Positions 1 through 9,854 of a stretch of DNA of 64,000 bases are shown piece by piece. Positions within the stretch are counted from its first letter, which is position 1, and the number at the start of each line of letters is the position of its first letter. The position numbers and the translations under genes are program-made. This stretch comes from Ulota crispa. Its lineage: Eukaryota > Streptophyta > Bryopsida > Orthotrichales > Orthotrichaceae. Below the pieces are notes generated by a model, which was not told the origin of the DNA, made no database searches, and saw only the letters and a program-made list of their open reading frames with translations. The stretch is from positions 5,544,789-5,608,788 of the forward strand of contig OY987242.1 of the NCBI GenBank assembly GCA_963920765.1, in the 5' to 3' direction.

Positions 1-1139
1 ATTATAACGCGTGACCTTTGCCTCCAAACTCTTAAAACTCTGACTCAATCTCCCCGAAGTGCATGCAAAAGCTAGCGGGCAGGACCCTCGTGCTCAGCTT
101 CTAGTGTAGATCATATTCTCCAAAGCCAAGTGTGTCGTGTGACTGGTGCCGTAAACAGAAAATATGTAAAAGGTGCTTTCTAGTTTTAGTGAGAAATGGC
201 CATGCTACCGAGAACAGAGGATCCTAACTAAGAATAGCCACAGCTTTTAATGGAATAGAATGTTTCACTGCCAAAAGCGAACGATAAATGAAAGACTGCC
301 ACACCATTAATTGTATTCAGTGAAAGCATTGACTATGGGCGATGAAGGAACGTTATACTCCGCTGATTCCTATGTATGGCAGAGCAGTGATCCCAAGTTT
401 GATTTCAAAATTCGCTAAAAACACTTCTAAAAATGCAAAACATTCCAGTTTGACACTGGTATTCAAATATTTTGTGGCTAGAAAGAAATCACGGTACGAT
501 TATACTGCTAAATTTAGTCACAGTTATTGGCAGAGAAGTAACCCACCTTCAAACCCATTTCAGAGGTAAAAATGAGGGGTTTTAGGCATCGCCCCAATCA
601 CTTACTTTCCGCAGAAAGTGCTGATAGCGGTGTAGAAAATTAAAAAATAATGGCTAAATGGAGTCAAAAGTTAGTTTTAGGAATTTGCGAAAGAGTCCGG
701 TCAATAAAATTGAGTTAGTAAAAGTGCTATGTTCAGTAAAATCCACCTGCCCAAACAAGGCAGAGTCAACTTGATCTCAGATACTCCGCTAAAGATACCC
801 TGAAAAGCGGCGAATGAAATCCACTTAATGTCTACATGAAGAGCAATTAACCGCAATCTAGTCAGATGAGTTGGCGAAGGATTTCACATGCACAGCATCC
901 AACGTAAAATTACTTCCACAGTCCCCAAGACTCCAAGCAAATCTGGATAGGGATGCCATTCAAGACCGTATTACTGAAAATTGTTACTTCAACAGCAAGC
1001 AAGTCTAGCATTAATGAATGCCAAGGATCGATCTTCGAAGCTGTTAAATAGAAATGGCTACTCTCAGAGCTTTGCTCCGTACAAACCGACAAGTATTGAG
1101 AGTGAAGCATCCTGCATGAAGGTTAAAAGGTTTTGATAA
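1..1139. other. No recognisable gene; mixed-composition flank
   Basis: I see no convincing coding region here. Short open frames on both strands carry no recognisable motif. Base composition is more balanced than in the rest of the window, so this may be transcribed 3' sequence of the minus-strand SDHAF1 gene or part of a neighbouring gene that runs off the window. Confidence 0.4.
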
Positions 1140-1217
1140 ACCCTAAAAAAACGTTAAGCCCTAAAAAGCGTTAAACCCGAAAACAACGTTTAACCCTAAA
1201 AAACGTTAAACCCTAAA
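1140..1217. repeat. Degenerate telomere-like minisatellite (CGTTAAACCCTAAAAA type)
   Basis: About four degenerate units of roughly 17-19 bases contain CCCTAAA cores joined by AACGTT. The core matches the plant telomeric repeat and telo-box (AAACCCTAA), but units are interrupted, so this is an interstitial relic or a diverged minisatellite, not a telomere. It lies about 140 bases past the SDHAF1 stop codon. Confidence 0.7.
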
Positions 1218-1359
1218 GGAATTTCACAGCTAAAAAGAATTGTACTGCAAAGCAATCAGCTCGCATGGTGGAATTGATTGCAATGAGTTCCTAGAAAATG
1301 GCACTAACGTTGTACAAGCTTGCACGCATTTCAAAAAATTGGCAGGGGACTTGGTGGAT

Positions 1360-1611
1360 TTACTTGGGTGCCGTGAAGGTGAAGCCGCTGACACCAGGGT
1401 TCTTGAGCATTTCTAGCTGCTTGTGACCCCGCCTCATAAGAAACTCGACGCTCTGAAACTCTTTTCTGTCAATTTTGGAGTTCTTCCGGAACTCGGCGCC
1501 CACGAATAACTCGATGTCTCTCCGTGACTCGGCTGACTTGCTTCGTGCTACACGTAGGAACGATCGGTAGAGACTGAGCACCTGCTTCTGCATCCCTGAT
1601 AACCTTGCCAT
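1360..1611 (-). CDS. SDHAF1: Succinate dehydrogenase assembly factor 1 (LYR-motif protein)
   Basis: This single uninterrupted frame encodes 83 residues, the usual size of the family. Near the N-terminus is the LYR tripeptide (residues 14-16) in the context VLSLYRSFLR. A conserved acidic/basic helix follows, then the second family signature LMRRGHKQLEML (about 58-69). SDHAF1 is a small mitochondrial-matrix chaperone that binds the Fe-S subunit SDHB and helps load its clusters during complex II assembly; the LYR motif docks the Fe-S cluster machinery. Family identity rests on length and both motifs. The ATG at 1609-1611 is the first in frame and lies just downstream of two telo-boxes. There is no cleavable presequence, as usual for this family. 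No frameshift or stop is seen, so the gene looks functional. Confidence 0.9.
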   Translation of the reverse strand: MARLSGMQKQVLSLYRSFLRVARSKSAESRRDIELFVGAEFRKNSKIDRKEFQSVEFLMRRGHKQLEMLKNPGVSGFTFTAPK

Positions 1612-1780
1612 CTCCCCCCCTAAACCCTAAACCCCAATCTTCACAAAACCCACCACTCAAGCCTCAGTAATGCACAAATATCGACGGCAAACACAGCAAA
1701 CGAGTACAACTTACGAGGAATCTAGAGGAAAACAGAAAAACCCTAAAAAGCAAAAACCTCAATAAAACCCTAATTTCACA
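1612..1780 (-). promoter_or_regulatory. Telo-box-rich leader/promoter of SDHAF1
   Basis: Upstream of the minus-strand ATG, the plus strand reads CCTAAACCCTAAACCCC at about 1618-1635, with further AACCCTAA copies near 1740 and 1770. Plant telo-boxes (AAACCCTAA) are known in promoters and leaders of translation and mitochondrial housekeeping genes. Here they begin within about ten bases of the start codon, so at least the first pair is probably in the 5' UTR. Assignment of function is inference. Confidence 0.5.
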
Positions 1781-1811
1781 AAAAATGGAAATGCGGTAAA
1801 AATATGAGCAA

Positions 1812-2201
1812 ATGATAGATCGCAGAATGGTAGAGAGAGAAAGAGGGAGAGAGAAGATCCTCAGTGTAAGTAGAGCAATTAACTCACCGAGAGTTCGGTT
1901 GACTGCGGACCCGGTTTTCAACGAAGAAATTACAAGAATTTTAGAGATGAGAAACAAGATGGGTACCTCAAGAAAGGAGCCTTTTCGAGAGCTTGCTCGC
2001 AGAGAAGGAAGCTCAGAAGAATTGGAGAAGGAAATGCAGCAAATCTGCACTTCGTTTGAACAAAACGGTGCAAACGAAGATGTTTTCAAGGCAAATCGAG
2101 AGCAGAAAATGCGCGGAGTAGTTTTGACTGGCAATCATGGAGCTGCTTTTCATGCAGAATATTTTTTGTACTCCGGAAAAGGATTTTTGCTGAAAATTTA
2201 A
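1812..2201 (+). CDS. Possible hypothetical protein, divergent from SDHAF1
   Basis: A 129-residue open frame starts 200 bases from the SDHAF1 start and runs divergently. It is hydrophilic and charged (an Arg/Glu-rich N-terminus encoded by a GA-rich run at 1830-1858) and has no motif I recognise. A good splice donor (GTAAGT) at about 1868 suggests that a plus-strand transcript could be spliced instead of reading through. The overlapping minus-strand frame of similar length is also featureless. It may simply be noncoding sequence of a bidirectional promoter. Confidence 0.2.
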   Translation: MIDRRMVERERGREKILSVSRAINSPRVRLTADPVFNEEITRILEMRNKMGTSRKEPFRELARREGSSEELEKEMQQICTSFEQNGANEDVFKANREQKMRGVVLTGNHGAAFHAEYFLYSGKGFLLKI

Positions 2202-2384
2202 GGAAGATGATTCCACTTTGTCATCGCAGAAGGTATTTGGTTTCCGGAAAGGAATTGTGTAGAAACGAGGTTTGAGGGTGATTCATTAATGCTGACGTGG
2301 CGGGTTGAGCTAATGCCAACACGGTGCAATTTGTGTGACGTGGCTTTCTTTGTCGTTTCAGAGTTGGTTCATAGAAAATAACTA

Positions 2385-2598
2385 TAGTGCATGACACTTA
2401 TAACCAACAACGGCCAATTTAAGTGGTTAGCCTAAGGCTTTGTAAAAAAGAAAATTATTAAAAAATCGAGTCCACCAAGATGAAATTTAGGGTTTAAGTT
2501 TCATCTTGATGGACTCAAATTTTTAATCATTTTTTTTTGACAAAGCCTTATGCTAACCACCTAAATTGGCCATTGTTGATTATAAGTGTCATGCACCC
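2385..2598. mobile_element. Foldback MITE with GTGCATGACACTTATAA ends (TA target)
   Basis: Almost the whole 214 bases form an inverted repeat. The outer arms are GTGCATGACACTTATAA and its complement, and pairing continues through CCAATTTAAGTGGTTAG and a central pair ATGAAA...TTTCAT. TA dinucleotides flank both sides (2383-2384, 2599-2600), which suggests a Tc1/mariner-type insertion. No coding capacity. Confidence 0.7.
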
Positions 2599-2670
2599 TA
2601 CGACGGCTTTTGAAAATGCGCTGCAAATATTTTATGAAGGGGGTAAGAATTGGAATAGTTTAGAAAAACT

Positions 2671-2808
2671 AAGACTATGTTCACACTTCACATTTGATGT
2701 TAGGAGGGATATTAGCAATATGAATGCAATATCTTGGAAAGGTGTGTCCAAATGCATCTAATTTTCCTTAACTATAACCACTCTTAACACCTAGTGTGAA
2801 CACGCCTT
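2671..2808. mobile_element. Small MITE with TGTTCACAC inverted ends
   Basis: The imperfect terminal inverted repeats AAGACTATGTTCACACTT and AAGTGTGAACACGCCTT-type sequence enclose about 138 bases. I could not identify a target duplication. The ends resemble hAT-type MITEs, but this is weak. Confidence 0.45.
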
Positions 2809-3223
2809 GATTTTGGTATGCAATTTTGTAAGTATATGGTGTGTTATAGAATACATTGTATTTTAGAATAGGTGGAGTAGGAATCATGAGATTTATTTTC
2901 TTTTTTTGGTAGTGGTGGGTTGTTTTATTTAGAAAATGCTATGTTTCTTGTAATATTATATCCAATCACTTGAAGTTGTTGAATGAGTTTGATTTTATTG
3001 GGAAAATGAAATAACAAAGCAACAATGAGTATGTTTGCCACAAAATTAGAATTGTGAGATTAGTAATTTGGGTATATTTCTGGCCCAATTAAACATTTTA
3101 TTACATGGAAGAGAACACTAACAAAGCTTGGTAGGGTTAGTAAGCTTAGATTCAATACAAATATTGGATTGGACTCAAAAACAAAACTTCAACCTTACTT
3201 GGTAATAAATGCATAGTGTCATC

Positions 3224-3468
3224 CCCTTTACTAAAATTTTCTTATTTAAGTATAATTTGGAGAGGTCTCTTAGTGTTTTGGAAGTTAACTAACATATGAT
3301 GTGATGTATCTAAATCAGGCAATATCCAAACCAAAATTTTATTAACATTTTAGAATAAGAAATTTCATGCCCTTGGCAAATTGTTTAATTTTTATGTGAT
3401 GGTCTATCTATTATTAATAGATCAAGTCTGGTATACTAGGCCAGTTTGTGGGTGGATTGAGGATGACC
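3224..3468. mobile_element. Partial copy of the 31.95-kb Harbinger-like MITE
   Basis: The stretch from ACTAAAATTTTCTTATTTA through GGTCTATCTATTATTAATAG to GGTGGATTGAGGATG matches the right part of the element at 31,953-32,782 in the same order. The left end is not recognisable, so this copy is truncated or diverged. Confidence 0.5.
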
Positions 3469-3515
3469 TGAGCTCTTCAGCGCTCTGTTGACTGCCTGGT
3501 CAAATTGCCCTTGTA

Positions 3516-3750
3516 CAGTAGAACTCCTCTAAAACGATATTTTCTAAACTGATATCTGCTATAATCTAATATACAACACAAATCTCAATGTTAGATCATA
3601 CATTAGTCATAAACCAAAGCAATTAATTCAATAGTAGTAATATTCCTTAGTACTATCCAGGCACTAACCTTAAGGTAACTAACTAATAACTTACTTGAAC
3701 TAATTTAGTTCTTGGGGTCCCAACCATATCAGTTTAGAGGAGTTCTATTG
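3516..3750. mobile_element. Emigrant/pogo-like MITE, copy 1 (235 bp)
   Basis: The element begins CAGTAGAACTCCTCTAAAAC and ends GTTTAGAGGAGTTCTATTG, flanked on both sides by TA. It has the same length as, and clear identity to, the copy at 23,306-23,540. CAGTAAAACCTCTATAAATT-type ends with TA duplication are known from Arabidopsis Emigrant, a non-autonomous relative of the pogo-like Lemi1. The assignment is by similarity of ends. Confidence 0.75.
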
Positions 3751-3780
3751 TATCTAGCTTAATGATTTTCAGATCTTTCA

Positions 3781-4414
3781 GTAACCCTTAAAGGTCCAAG
3801 GTACGTTTGTTTTGGCAACAAAGCATTTTGGGCAGGCACTTGTGACTAGAGATTTCCATATTTTAGGTTGAAATTTTTAAAGAACTTTTATAGAAGGTGG
3901 GGACAAGGAATATCTTTCATATGTGTGCTAAGTTTCACAACATTTAGAAATATGGGTAAGAAGTTATGCTCTAATATACTACTTTTTCCTTGGGTGAGCA
4001 ATCCAAGCAGATTAGAAAAGAATCATTTTTCAGAAACAAAAATTCAAAATATCTTCAAGAGATTTTTGTATATTGGAAAGTTTTGAATCATTTATCCAAA
4101 TTGCCTTGAAGAATTAATCCAAAAAGTTACAACCATTTTGGAAAATAATTCATACATATGTGACCTTATGAAGTGTAGCTATCCTAGTTTTTGCAGGGAC
4201 AAAATATATCTATTTACCAAATCAAACTCAAATATCTTACAATCTACACGGTGAAAATTTCTGAAAAAATTTCACATCTTTTGAAACTACTCTAATACAA
4301 GATCTTACAACTACAAGTGTCCAAAAACTTTTTTTTCTAAAATTTGATATTTGCTAGAAATGGCAATCTTGGAGCGGTTTTGGTGAAAACTTAGCCCAGT
4401 TCTTTTGGGGTTAA
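3781..4414. mobile_element. TTAA-family element (634 bp, one border GTAA)
   Basis: The left end reads GTAACCCTTAAAGGTCC, and the right end reads GTTCTTTTGGGGTTAA. Both match the TTAA-bounded family found throughout the window, with one target base changed on the left. No coding capacity. Confidence 0.6.
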
Positions 4415-4920
4415 CAAATGGGACTACTAACTCTCCATTCCAACCCTTTCTTTCAACAACTAAGCTTATATTGCAATCATTTACCTTGGTAAATGGGTTT
4501 AACTTGTGATTTGTTGGATTTTTGGCTATCAGCTTGCTAAATGGGTTTTATTATATAATTTTTCATTTTATTGGAGAGGGAAAGGGAGAGAAAAAGGTAC
4601 CAAAACAGAGCGTGCAAAGACATTGAAACTTTGTTCTAAATACTCTTTTATAAGTTTAGAAGTCTTTGACATAGAGAATTGGGTGTCAAGCATTGGGTGG
4701 CAAGCACTGGATGGGCTATTAGTCATCCCAAATTTGAAATTCAAATAGGGAGAGGGACATAAGAAGGTAGGAAAAAGAGGTCAAAAAAAAGTCACAGACA
4801 CAATGCAAAGCATGTGCAAGGCATGTTTGTTTATTTATATAAGAATTTTGCAAGGTTCATAGTTAACACATTCCATGAAGCAAAGAAAATTCAAAGCGTA
4901 GTTTATATATGATCCATTGA
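4415..4920. other. Intergenic, nothing recognised
   Basis: AT-rich sequence with a short GA-rich patch near 4574-4595. I see no gene, RNA or bounded repeat. Confidence 0.4.
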
Positions 4921-4999
4921 TTAACCCTTGAGCGCCCATGGTTTCAAAATAACACAGAAATTAGGACCAGAATGGTCTGCTTGGGCGCTTAGGGGTTAA
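4921..4999. mobile_element. TTAA-family micro-element (79 bp)
   Basis: TTAA at both borders encloses 71 bases with ends CCCTTGAGCGCCCA and TGGGCGCTTAGGGG, a 14-base inverted repeat with two mismatches. Its right TTAA is also the left border of the next element, so the two insertions used the same four bases. Confidence 0.75.
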
Positions 5000-5229
5000 C
5001 CCTTAAACAACCATAGGGTATAGTATATACGTTGACATATAATTGTCATTTGCTACCAATAAGAAATTTTAATTTGGGATCTCAAGTAGCTCATTAGAAT
5101 GACATTGATCTATTTTTCAATTTCTTCGTTGATCTCAAATGTAGTAGAGGTGTGAATTCATTCCAAATACAAAAAAAATATCCCGTATTGTATTGATCAC
5201 AAAGGGCCTTTTAGTCGTTTAAGGATTAG
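4996..5229. mobile_element. TTAA-family element, 240-bp subfamily
   Basis: It begins TTAACCCTTAAACAACC and ends AGTCGTTTAAGGATTAG (the border has decayed to TTAG). The interior (AATTGTCATTTGCTACCAAT, then a GTTGATCTCAAATGTAGTA-type stretch) matches the copies at 17,975, 62,361 and 62,598. Confidence 0.75.
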
Positions 5230-7119
5230 AGAGATTCTTCAAGAAAGACCATATAATGATCATGCCCTAAATTCTTTTTTGGATGTCACTACATGACTAC
5301 ATCCAGAGACCTCCCACATAAACTCAAACATTCAAAGTCCATATTTACACGAATAGCCACTCTGAGTTGAATATGACATTATAATAATTGAAAATCATAT
5401 AGAAACTTTGGAAGTGGAAATCTATCATGTAATTATGAACTAAACTGAACTAACCAATCAAACATGAATGTATCATAATTATGTAAAGGTTGAGTAACAT
5501 CTAAAAAGAGAGTATTTTTGATGCACCCAACATATCCAACTAATTAGCAATTTGTTGTTTTGTTACTGAGATAAAAGTACAACGTGAAATTCATTTTAAG
5601 AAAGGGATTTAAAGGGGTAACAAACTAAATAAACCGGACTTATAAATATCCAAAATCGGGACTTTATTGATCAGGAATTTAGGACATACACCATTAATTG
5701 GTATCTGACTTCCAGATCAATCAGAGGGTTCCTGAGATGAACCCTAAAAATGGAAATTTAGCCAGTGCCACGTGTGAGGGTCTTTTCTTTGGTTTTGGAC
5801 CGCCATATGGTAAATTTTAATGGTGCCAATATGGCCCCACAAGATTTTTAGGCTACAAGTGTTTACACTTTGAGCTTGTTGATTATGATCAAATTTTCTT
5901 AAAATCAAAAACTTTTATTGTAAGAATGAAATTTATGAAAATGTGGATTACAAAACTTAAAAATTTATCACAAAAGAGGTATTATATCAAAATAATTTTA
6001 TTGTAGCTTGATTTTCAAAAAATATAGTTCCACATGGCATGAAGATCATGTTGTTTTCTACCTAAGTTTCTAACTTAGATAGTTGACTAGTTACAAACAA
6101 CAACATATTCATGTTTAAAATGTGTGGCAAGCATTTAGATTTGGAACATTGAGCAACATCTGACTCCATGAAGCTATTTTTTCTTCAATTTTTGTATATT
6201 AGGTTTGTAGCTTGATTTTTTTTATAGCTATCTTGCTTATAAAAGCTTAAAAAAAACCTTGGCACATACTACACAAATATACACAATCTCAAAAAAAGAA
6301 ATTGACCTAAAGAAAATTAAACTCTTAAACAATCTCCAAAGATTATACAACATAAATTGAAACATGAAATAACTTTCTATAGTAAGACAACCTAATTGTT
6401 GTGGCACCCTAATTGCATTATTTAGTGTACAACCCATGATCCGTCTAACACATAGAAAAGCGCATGAAGAAAAAATAATAATAATTGTGCATAACATCTT
6501 TGATCCGATTTTTAACCTCTGAAGGCTAAAGGGTGTTTTGGAAGAAAAAAATTCCAAAACTGTCACTTTTTGATGATTTGATCAAAATCCAAAATCGAAA
6601 CTTTTTTTGGATTTCAATTGATAAAGGTGTGTTGAACAAGGAAGACAATGTGTGGAAAAATGTACATCCCATTTGGCCACGTGGATTAAAAGATTATAGT
6701 ATTCATAGTTCCAAAACAAGTTTATCTTGGCCTTGTCTAAAAGGGAGAGTGGACTTTGAGCCTCCTTAGCTGACTTTTTTTGTTTTAAACAAACTCAAGG
6801 ATTTGAGGCATTCATAAGCATATGGAGTTAAGTCCAATCATGCAAAATTTTAGATGTAAGCAAGATGCCTAACTTACTCTAATTGAGCTTGCAATACAAG
6901 GGGGTCAAAGAAAATAACTATACACTAGCCAATCTTAAGAAATTTCTTGCTTAGTCAAAATTTATTTATTTACAAATCCAAGCAATGAACAATGAAACCC
7001 TGTATTTACTATGAGTAGCAATTTCTTCTAAAGAAAATCACCAAAGCTTGCAAAGTTATGCTAATTCTAGCTTGCCCCTATTCATAGTTTTCAAATCTTC
7101 TTCATGAATAAAGCAAGAA
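5230..7119. other. Intergenic, no gene; one trace of another repeat
   Basis: No coding region is supported. At about 6385-6412 the string GACAACCTAATTG followed by GGCACCC resembles the right end of the AGGTTGCC repeat at 30.5 and 45.5 kb, but without an inserted TTAA element. The remainder is AT-rich and unclassified. Confidence 0.4.
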
Positions 7120-7388
7120 ACGCCATATTCATTAAATTAGGAAATCAGATTCCCAAGTTGTACACCTTAAACCCAATGTTTTTCTTTCTGACGTTAAACA
7201 CTGGATTCAAGCGTATCAGATTTGGTCTCAGCCACTGAGATTTTGTCCCTTGCAAATTCCTCCTCTCAAGTGAAGGCAAGTGTACCAAAAAAATGCTACT
7301 TAAACCTAAAGCTCAATTTAAGGTGATCACCTTTATACTAAATTATTCCCAAATTTGGTGTTTCTTCCCAAATTAACAAATATGACAT
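7120..7388. mobile_element. CCATATTCATTAA-end MITE, copy 1
   Basis: The left end is GCCATATTCATTAAATTAGG and the right end TTCCCAAATTAACAAATATG. The interior phrases ACCTTAAACCCAATG, TTGGTCTCAGCCACT and CCTCCTCTCAAGTGA recur in copies at 9.5 and 12.7 kb. It ends about 280 bases upstream of the phytocyanin start codon. Confidence 0.65.
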
Positions 7389-7668
7389 TAAGATAGAAAC
7401 TTAGAAGATTGACTTCCTAAAATCCATTTTGTACAATAAAGAAAATACCTTGTCTTAATCCCATGCTTCAACAATAAACTATCGAACTTGTTTGATTTAA
7501 TGATCTAAACAAATTGATAGCTGCTTAAGGTTTTGTCACAAATGACTAAGATTGGCTTTCATAAAATGCTAAACACAATAACTAAAATTAAAAATACCAT
7601 TCTCACTTTCTTCACTTTGTACTGTCCGGAGCTAGCTAGCTAAGGTGCAGTGCAGTGCAGCAGTAAAC

Positions 7669-9074
7669 ATGAAGCATCATGTGTCCGCAGCATTGGCAGG
7701 AGTAGATTTGCTGGTGATGAGCTTGCTGGCGGTAGCGCCTGAGGCAGAATGTGCCCCGGGAATGTGCCAAGTTCAATTTTTGGGAGGGGACATTGGATGG
7801 ACCAACAAGGCCAACATCAATTACAACACCTGGCTGTCCGACTACAAAATCAAAGTCGGCGATTCACTCAGTAAGATCAAACCTCACTCACTCGATCACT
7901 CGGTATCTATCTATGACTGCATTTCAAATTCTCATGGTTGATTCATTGACATTGTAGGTGCACGTTGGTTAGAACACCGTATTCATTAAATTGGGAATTT
8001 TTGGACAATTTGGGACTTTTGAAGGTTTTAGTTGATTCCCTAAAATCGTGTTTGCAACATTTTTTTGGGTACACGTGCCCTCACTTGAGAGGAGAAAGGG
8101 AAAAAATCTTAGTGGGTCAAACCGCTTCTTATAGCTTCAAATTTGATTTAAGTTAACCTTTTGGGTTTAAGGTGAAGTTCAGTTTGGGAATCACAAATTC
8201 CCAATTTAATGAATATGGTGTTTTAGGCAACGTATGTATGTATGCAGCTAAATATAACACGCTTACATAAGCACTTACTATATATAATGGGATATTTGTT
8301 AAATTGGGACAAAATGGTCATTTTGGGACTTTTGAAGGTTTGGGGTGATCATCCCAAAGCAGGCTCACAACCAAGCTCCATTATTTTTTTGGTACACATG
8401 TCCTCACTTACGAGGAAAAATTTGTGAAAGAAAAAATCTTAGTGGCTTAGACTGAATTTGATATTTTTGAATTTAATTTAAGGTGACTATTTTGGATTGA
8501 GGTGGAGTACAAAACGGTACCTTTGTTTTTCCCAATTTAATGAATAACCCGTTATATGCCTTGTTGTCGCTGGCAGCATTTTCCAACTTCGACACGACTG
8601 ACCATAGCGTCGTCGCAGTGGACAAGCTTAGATATGACACTTGTGGTGCTAGCGGCGAGCAGCTCGACGCACCCTTCACCATTTCCCCGGATATCGCGTA
8701 TACGGTCAGATCTCCACCACCTGTACTGTACCTCAACATATAAGTTACAGAATGAATTGGGTGTCAATGTAAAGAACAGCTAGCTTTCTCTGACCAGAGA
8801 GTATTAATAGCGATTGTTGTATGTTCCATGCATACGAATTGATCACATGCATTTCTTTGGCTTTGTGCGCATGCAGCTGACGTTTCCTGAATCGATGCAA
8901 CTGTATTTCATCTGTGGAGTTCCCGGGCATTGCCTTCAGGGGAAGAAGGTCAGTGTGCCAATTTACAACGCCGACGGCACGATGAACCAGAGTAACGTTA
9001 ACAGCGGCACTACTCCGCCAGCCGGCCCAGCCAGCTCTGCTATAGTGGCCATGGCAGGATTAAGCTGGATCTGA
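7669..9074 (+). CDS. Phytocyanin (blue copper, plastocyanin-like domain), three exons
   Basis: Exons 7669-7870, 8577-8704 and 8877-9074 join in frame to 175 codons. Introns begin GTAAGA and GTCAGA and end GGCAG and ATGCAG. Residues 1-29 look like a signal peptide; about 33-140 form the cupredoxin domain (GGDIGW, KVGDSLTFSNF, FICGVPGHC). Copper ligands His77, Cys123 and His128 are present, as is the Cys90-Cys129 pair expected to form the disulfide. The axial-ligand position (usually Gln or Met, five residues after His128) is Lys133, so copper binding may be altered or absent. A Pro/Ser/Thr-rich tail follows, with one sequon (Asn147). Such proteins are secreted or held at the plasma membrane/cell wall. 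The first intron lies where phytocyanin genes normally have one; the second is less usual. The TGA comes just before a hydrophobic GPI-like tail. The ATG at 7669 is preferred because the frame upstream has only a GTG. Confidence 0.85.
7972..8224. mobile_element. CCATATTCATTAA-end MITE, copy 2, inside phytocyanin intron 1
   Basis: The ends are GAACACCGTATTCATTAAA and CCCAATTTAATGAATATGG. The interior is in the opposite orientation to copies 1, 4 and 6 (ACTTTTGAAGGTTTTAG first). A TA or TTA target is suggested by GGTTA before and TTTAGG after. Confidence 0.75.
8283..8556. mobile_element. CCATATTCATTAA-end MITE, copy 3, inside phytocyanin intron 1
   Basis: The ends are GGGATATTTGTTAAATTGGG and CCCAATTTAATGAATAACCC. 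The interior shares TTGGGACTTTTGAAGGTTT and CCTCACTTACGAGGA with copy 2. The right end stops 20 bases before the exon 2 acceptor, so the element supplies most of the sequence upstream of that splice site. Confidence 0.75.
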
Positions 9075-9131
9075 CAGCTCCTCCTGGTCGTCGTCGTTGC
9101 TGCAGTCTCCGTGGCCACCACGTTCGCTTAG
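9075..9131 (+). other. Orphaned C-terminal GPI-like tail after the phytocyanin stop
   Basis: Directly after the TGA at 9072-9074 the same frame stays open for 18 codons and reads QLLLVVVVAAVSVATTFA, then TAG at 9129-9131. A hydrophobic C-terminus of this kind following a Pro/Ser/Thr-rich linker is the GPI-attachment signal of many phytocyanins. This indicates that the TGA is a recent substitution, a sequencing error, or a real change to a secreted form. Confidence 0.7.
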
Positions 9132-9494
9132 TGACGGAACCCCACCGACCTGCATCGATTACAGATATACCAATAGATCTCTTCCTGATCTTCCTAATCC
9201 CGGACTAGGAGCTTTTGATGCCTGGTCGCTAGCGGAGAAGTGAGAATGCATGCAGAGTTCCAGTATCGAGTTACAGAATTCGAGAAGATCAGTAGTGTTG
9301 CTTGATGCTTTTGTTACGCTGATCTATTGACGTGGAACACTATGCTGGGAATGGCGGGATAGATTAGTAATTATCATAGTAGTCGAATCAATATTAGATT
9401 TTTAGCCAGTCAGAGCTCTCACTATTCTTTCGAAGCAACGTAATTACTAGCTTCGAGCCTTCGGCACATGGAAGCTTACAGTACTTATTGATCA
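9132..9494 (+). other. Probable 3' flank/UTR of the phytocyanin gene
   Basis: Nothing bounded is seen. No clean AATAAA signal is visible before the next MITE, so the polyadenylation site is not assigned. Confidence 0.3.
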
Positions 9495-9752
9495 GAACAC
9501 CATATTCGTTAATCTGGGAAAAACGGAGGTACCATTTTGTACTCCTCCTTAAACCCAAAAAGTTACCTTGAACCAAATTCCAAGGTATCAGATTCAAGGT
9601 GAACCACTAAGATTTGTTTCCTTGCAAATTCCTCCTCTCAGGTGAGGGCACGTGTACAAAAAAAATAAAATAATGAGTTGGTTTTAGGAGATCTCCTAAA
9701 ATTTTGAAAGTCCCAAAATATACCGTTTTTCCCAAACTAACAAATATGGTGT
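9495..9752. mobile_element. CCATATTCATTAA-end MITE, copy 4
   Basis: The ends are GAACACCATATTCGTTAATC and TTTCCCAAACTAACAAATATG. It shares the preceding flank AGTACTTATTGAT with copy 6 at 12.66 kb, so the mobile unit may extend a little further left or the two loci may be duplicates. Confidence 0.7.
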
Positions 9753-9854
9753 GAGAAGTTGAAAGTTGCTATTTTTCCTCAACTATTCTTTTTCATGTTT
9801 CTTTTGGCATACTATAATATTTGATGTCATGGTTATTACATTGGACAGCCAGTA

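Noticed and set aside
1140-1217. Telomere end
   Set aside because: CCCTAAA units are too few, irregular and separated by AACGTT, and unique sequence lies on both sides.
1664-2134. 156-codon Leu/Ser/Phe-rich minus-strand frame upstream of SDHAF1
   Set aside because: Composition is that of the complement of a GA-rich strand; it has no motif and overlaps the expected SDHAF1 leader and promoter.
4921-5229. CRISPR-like or tandem array of TTAACCCTTAAA units
   Set aside because: The repeated string is the paired inverted end of transposable elements; spacing varies and alternate copies are inverted.
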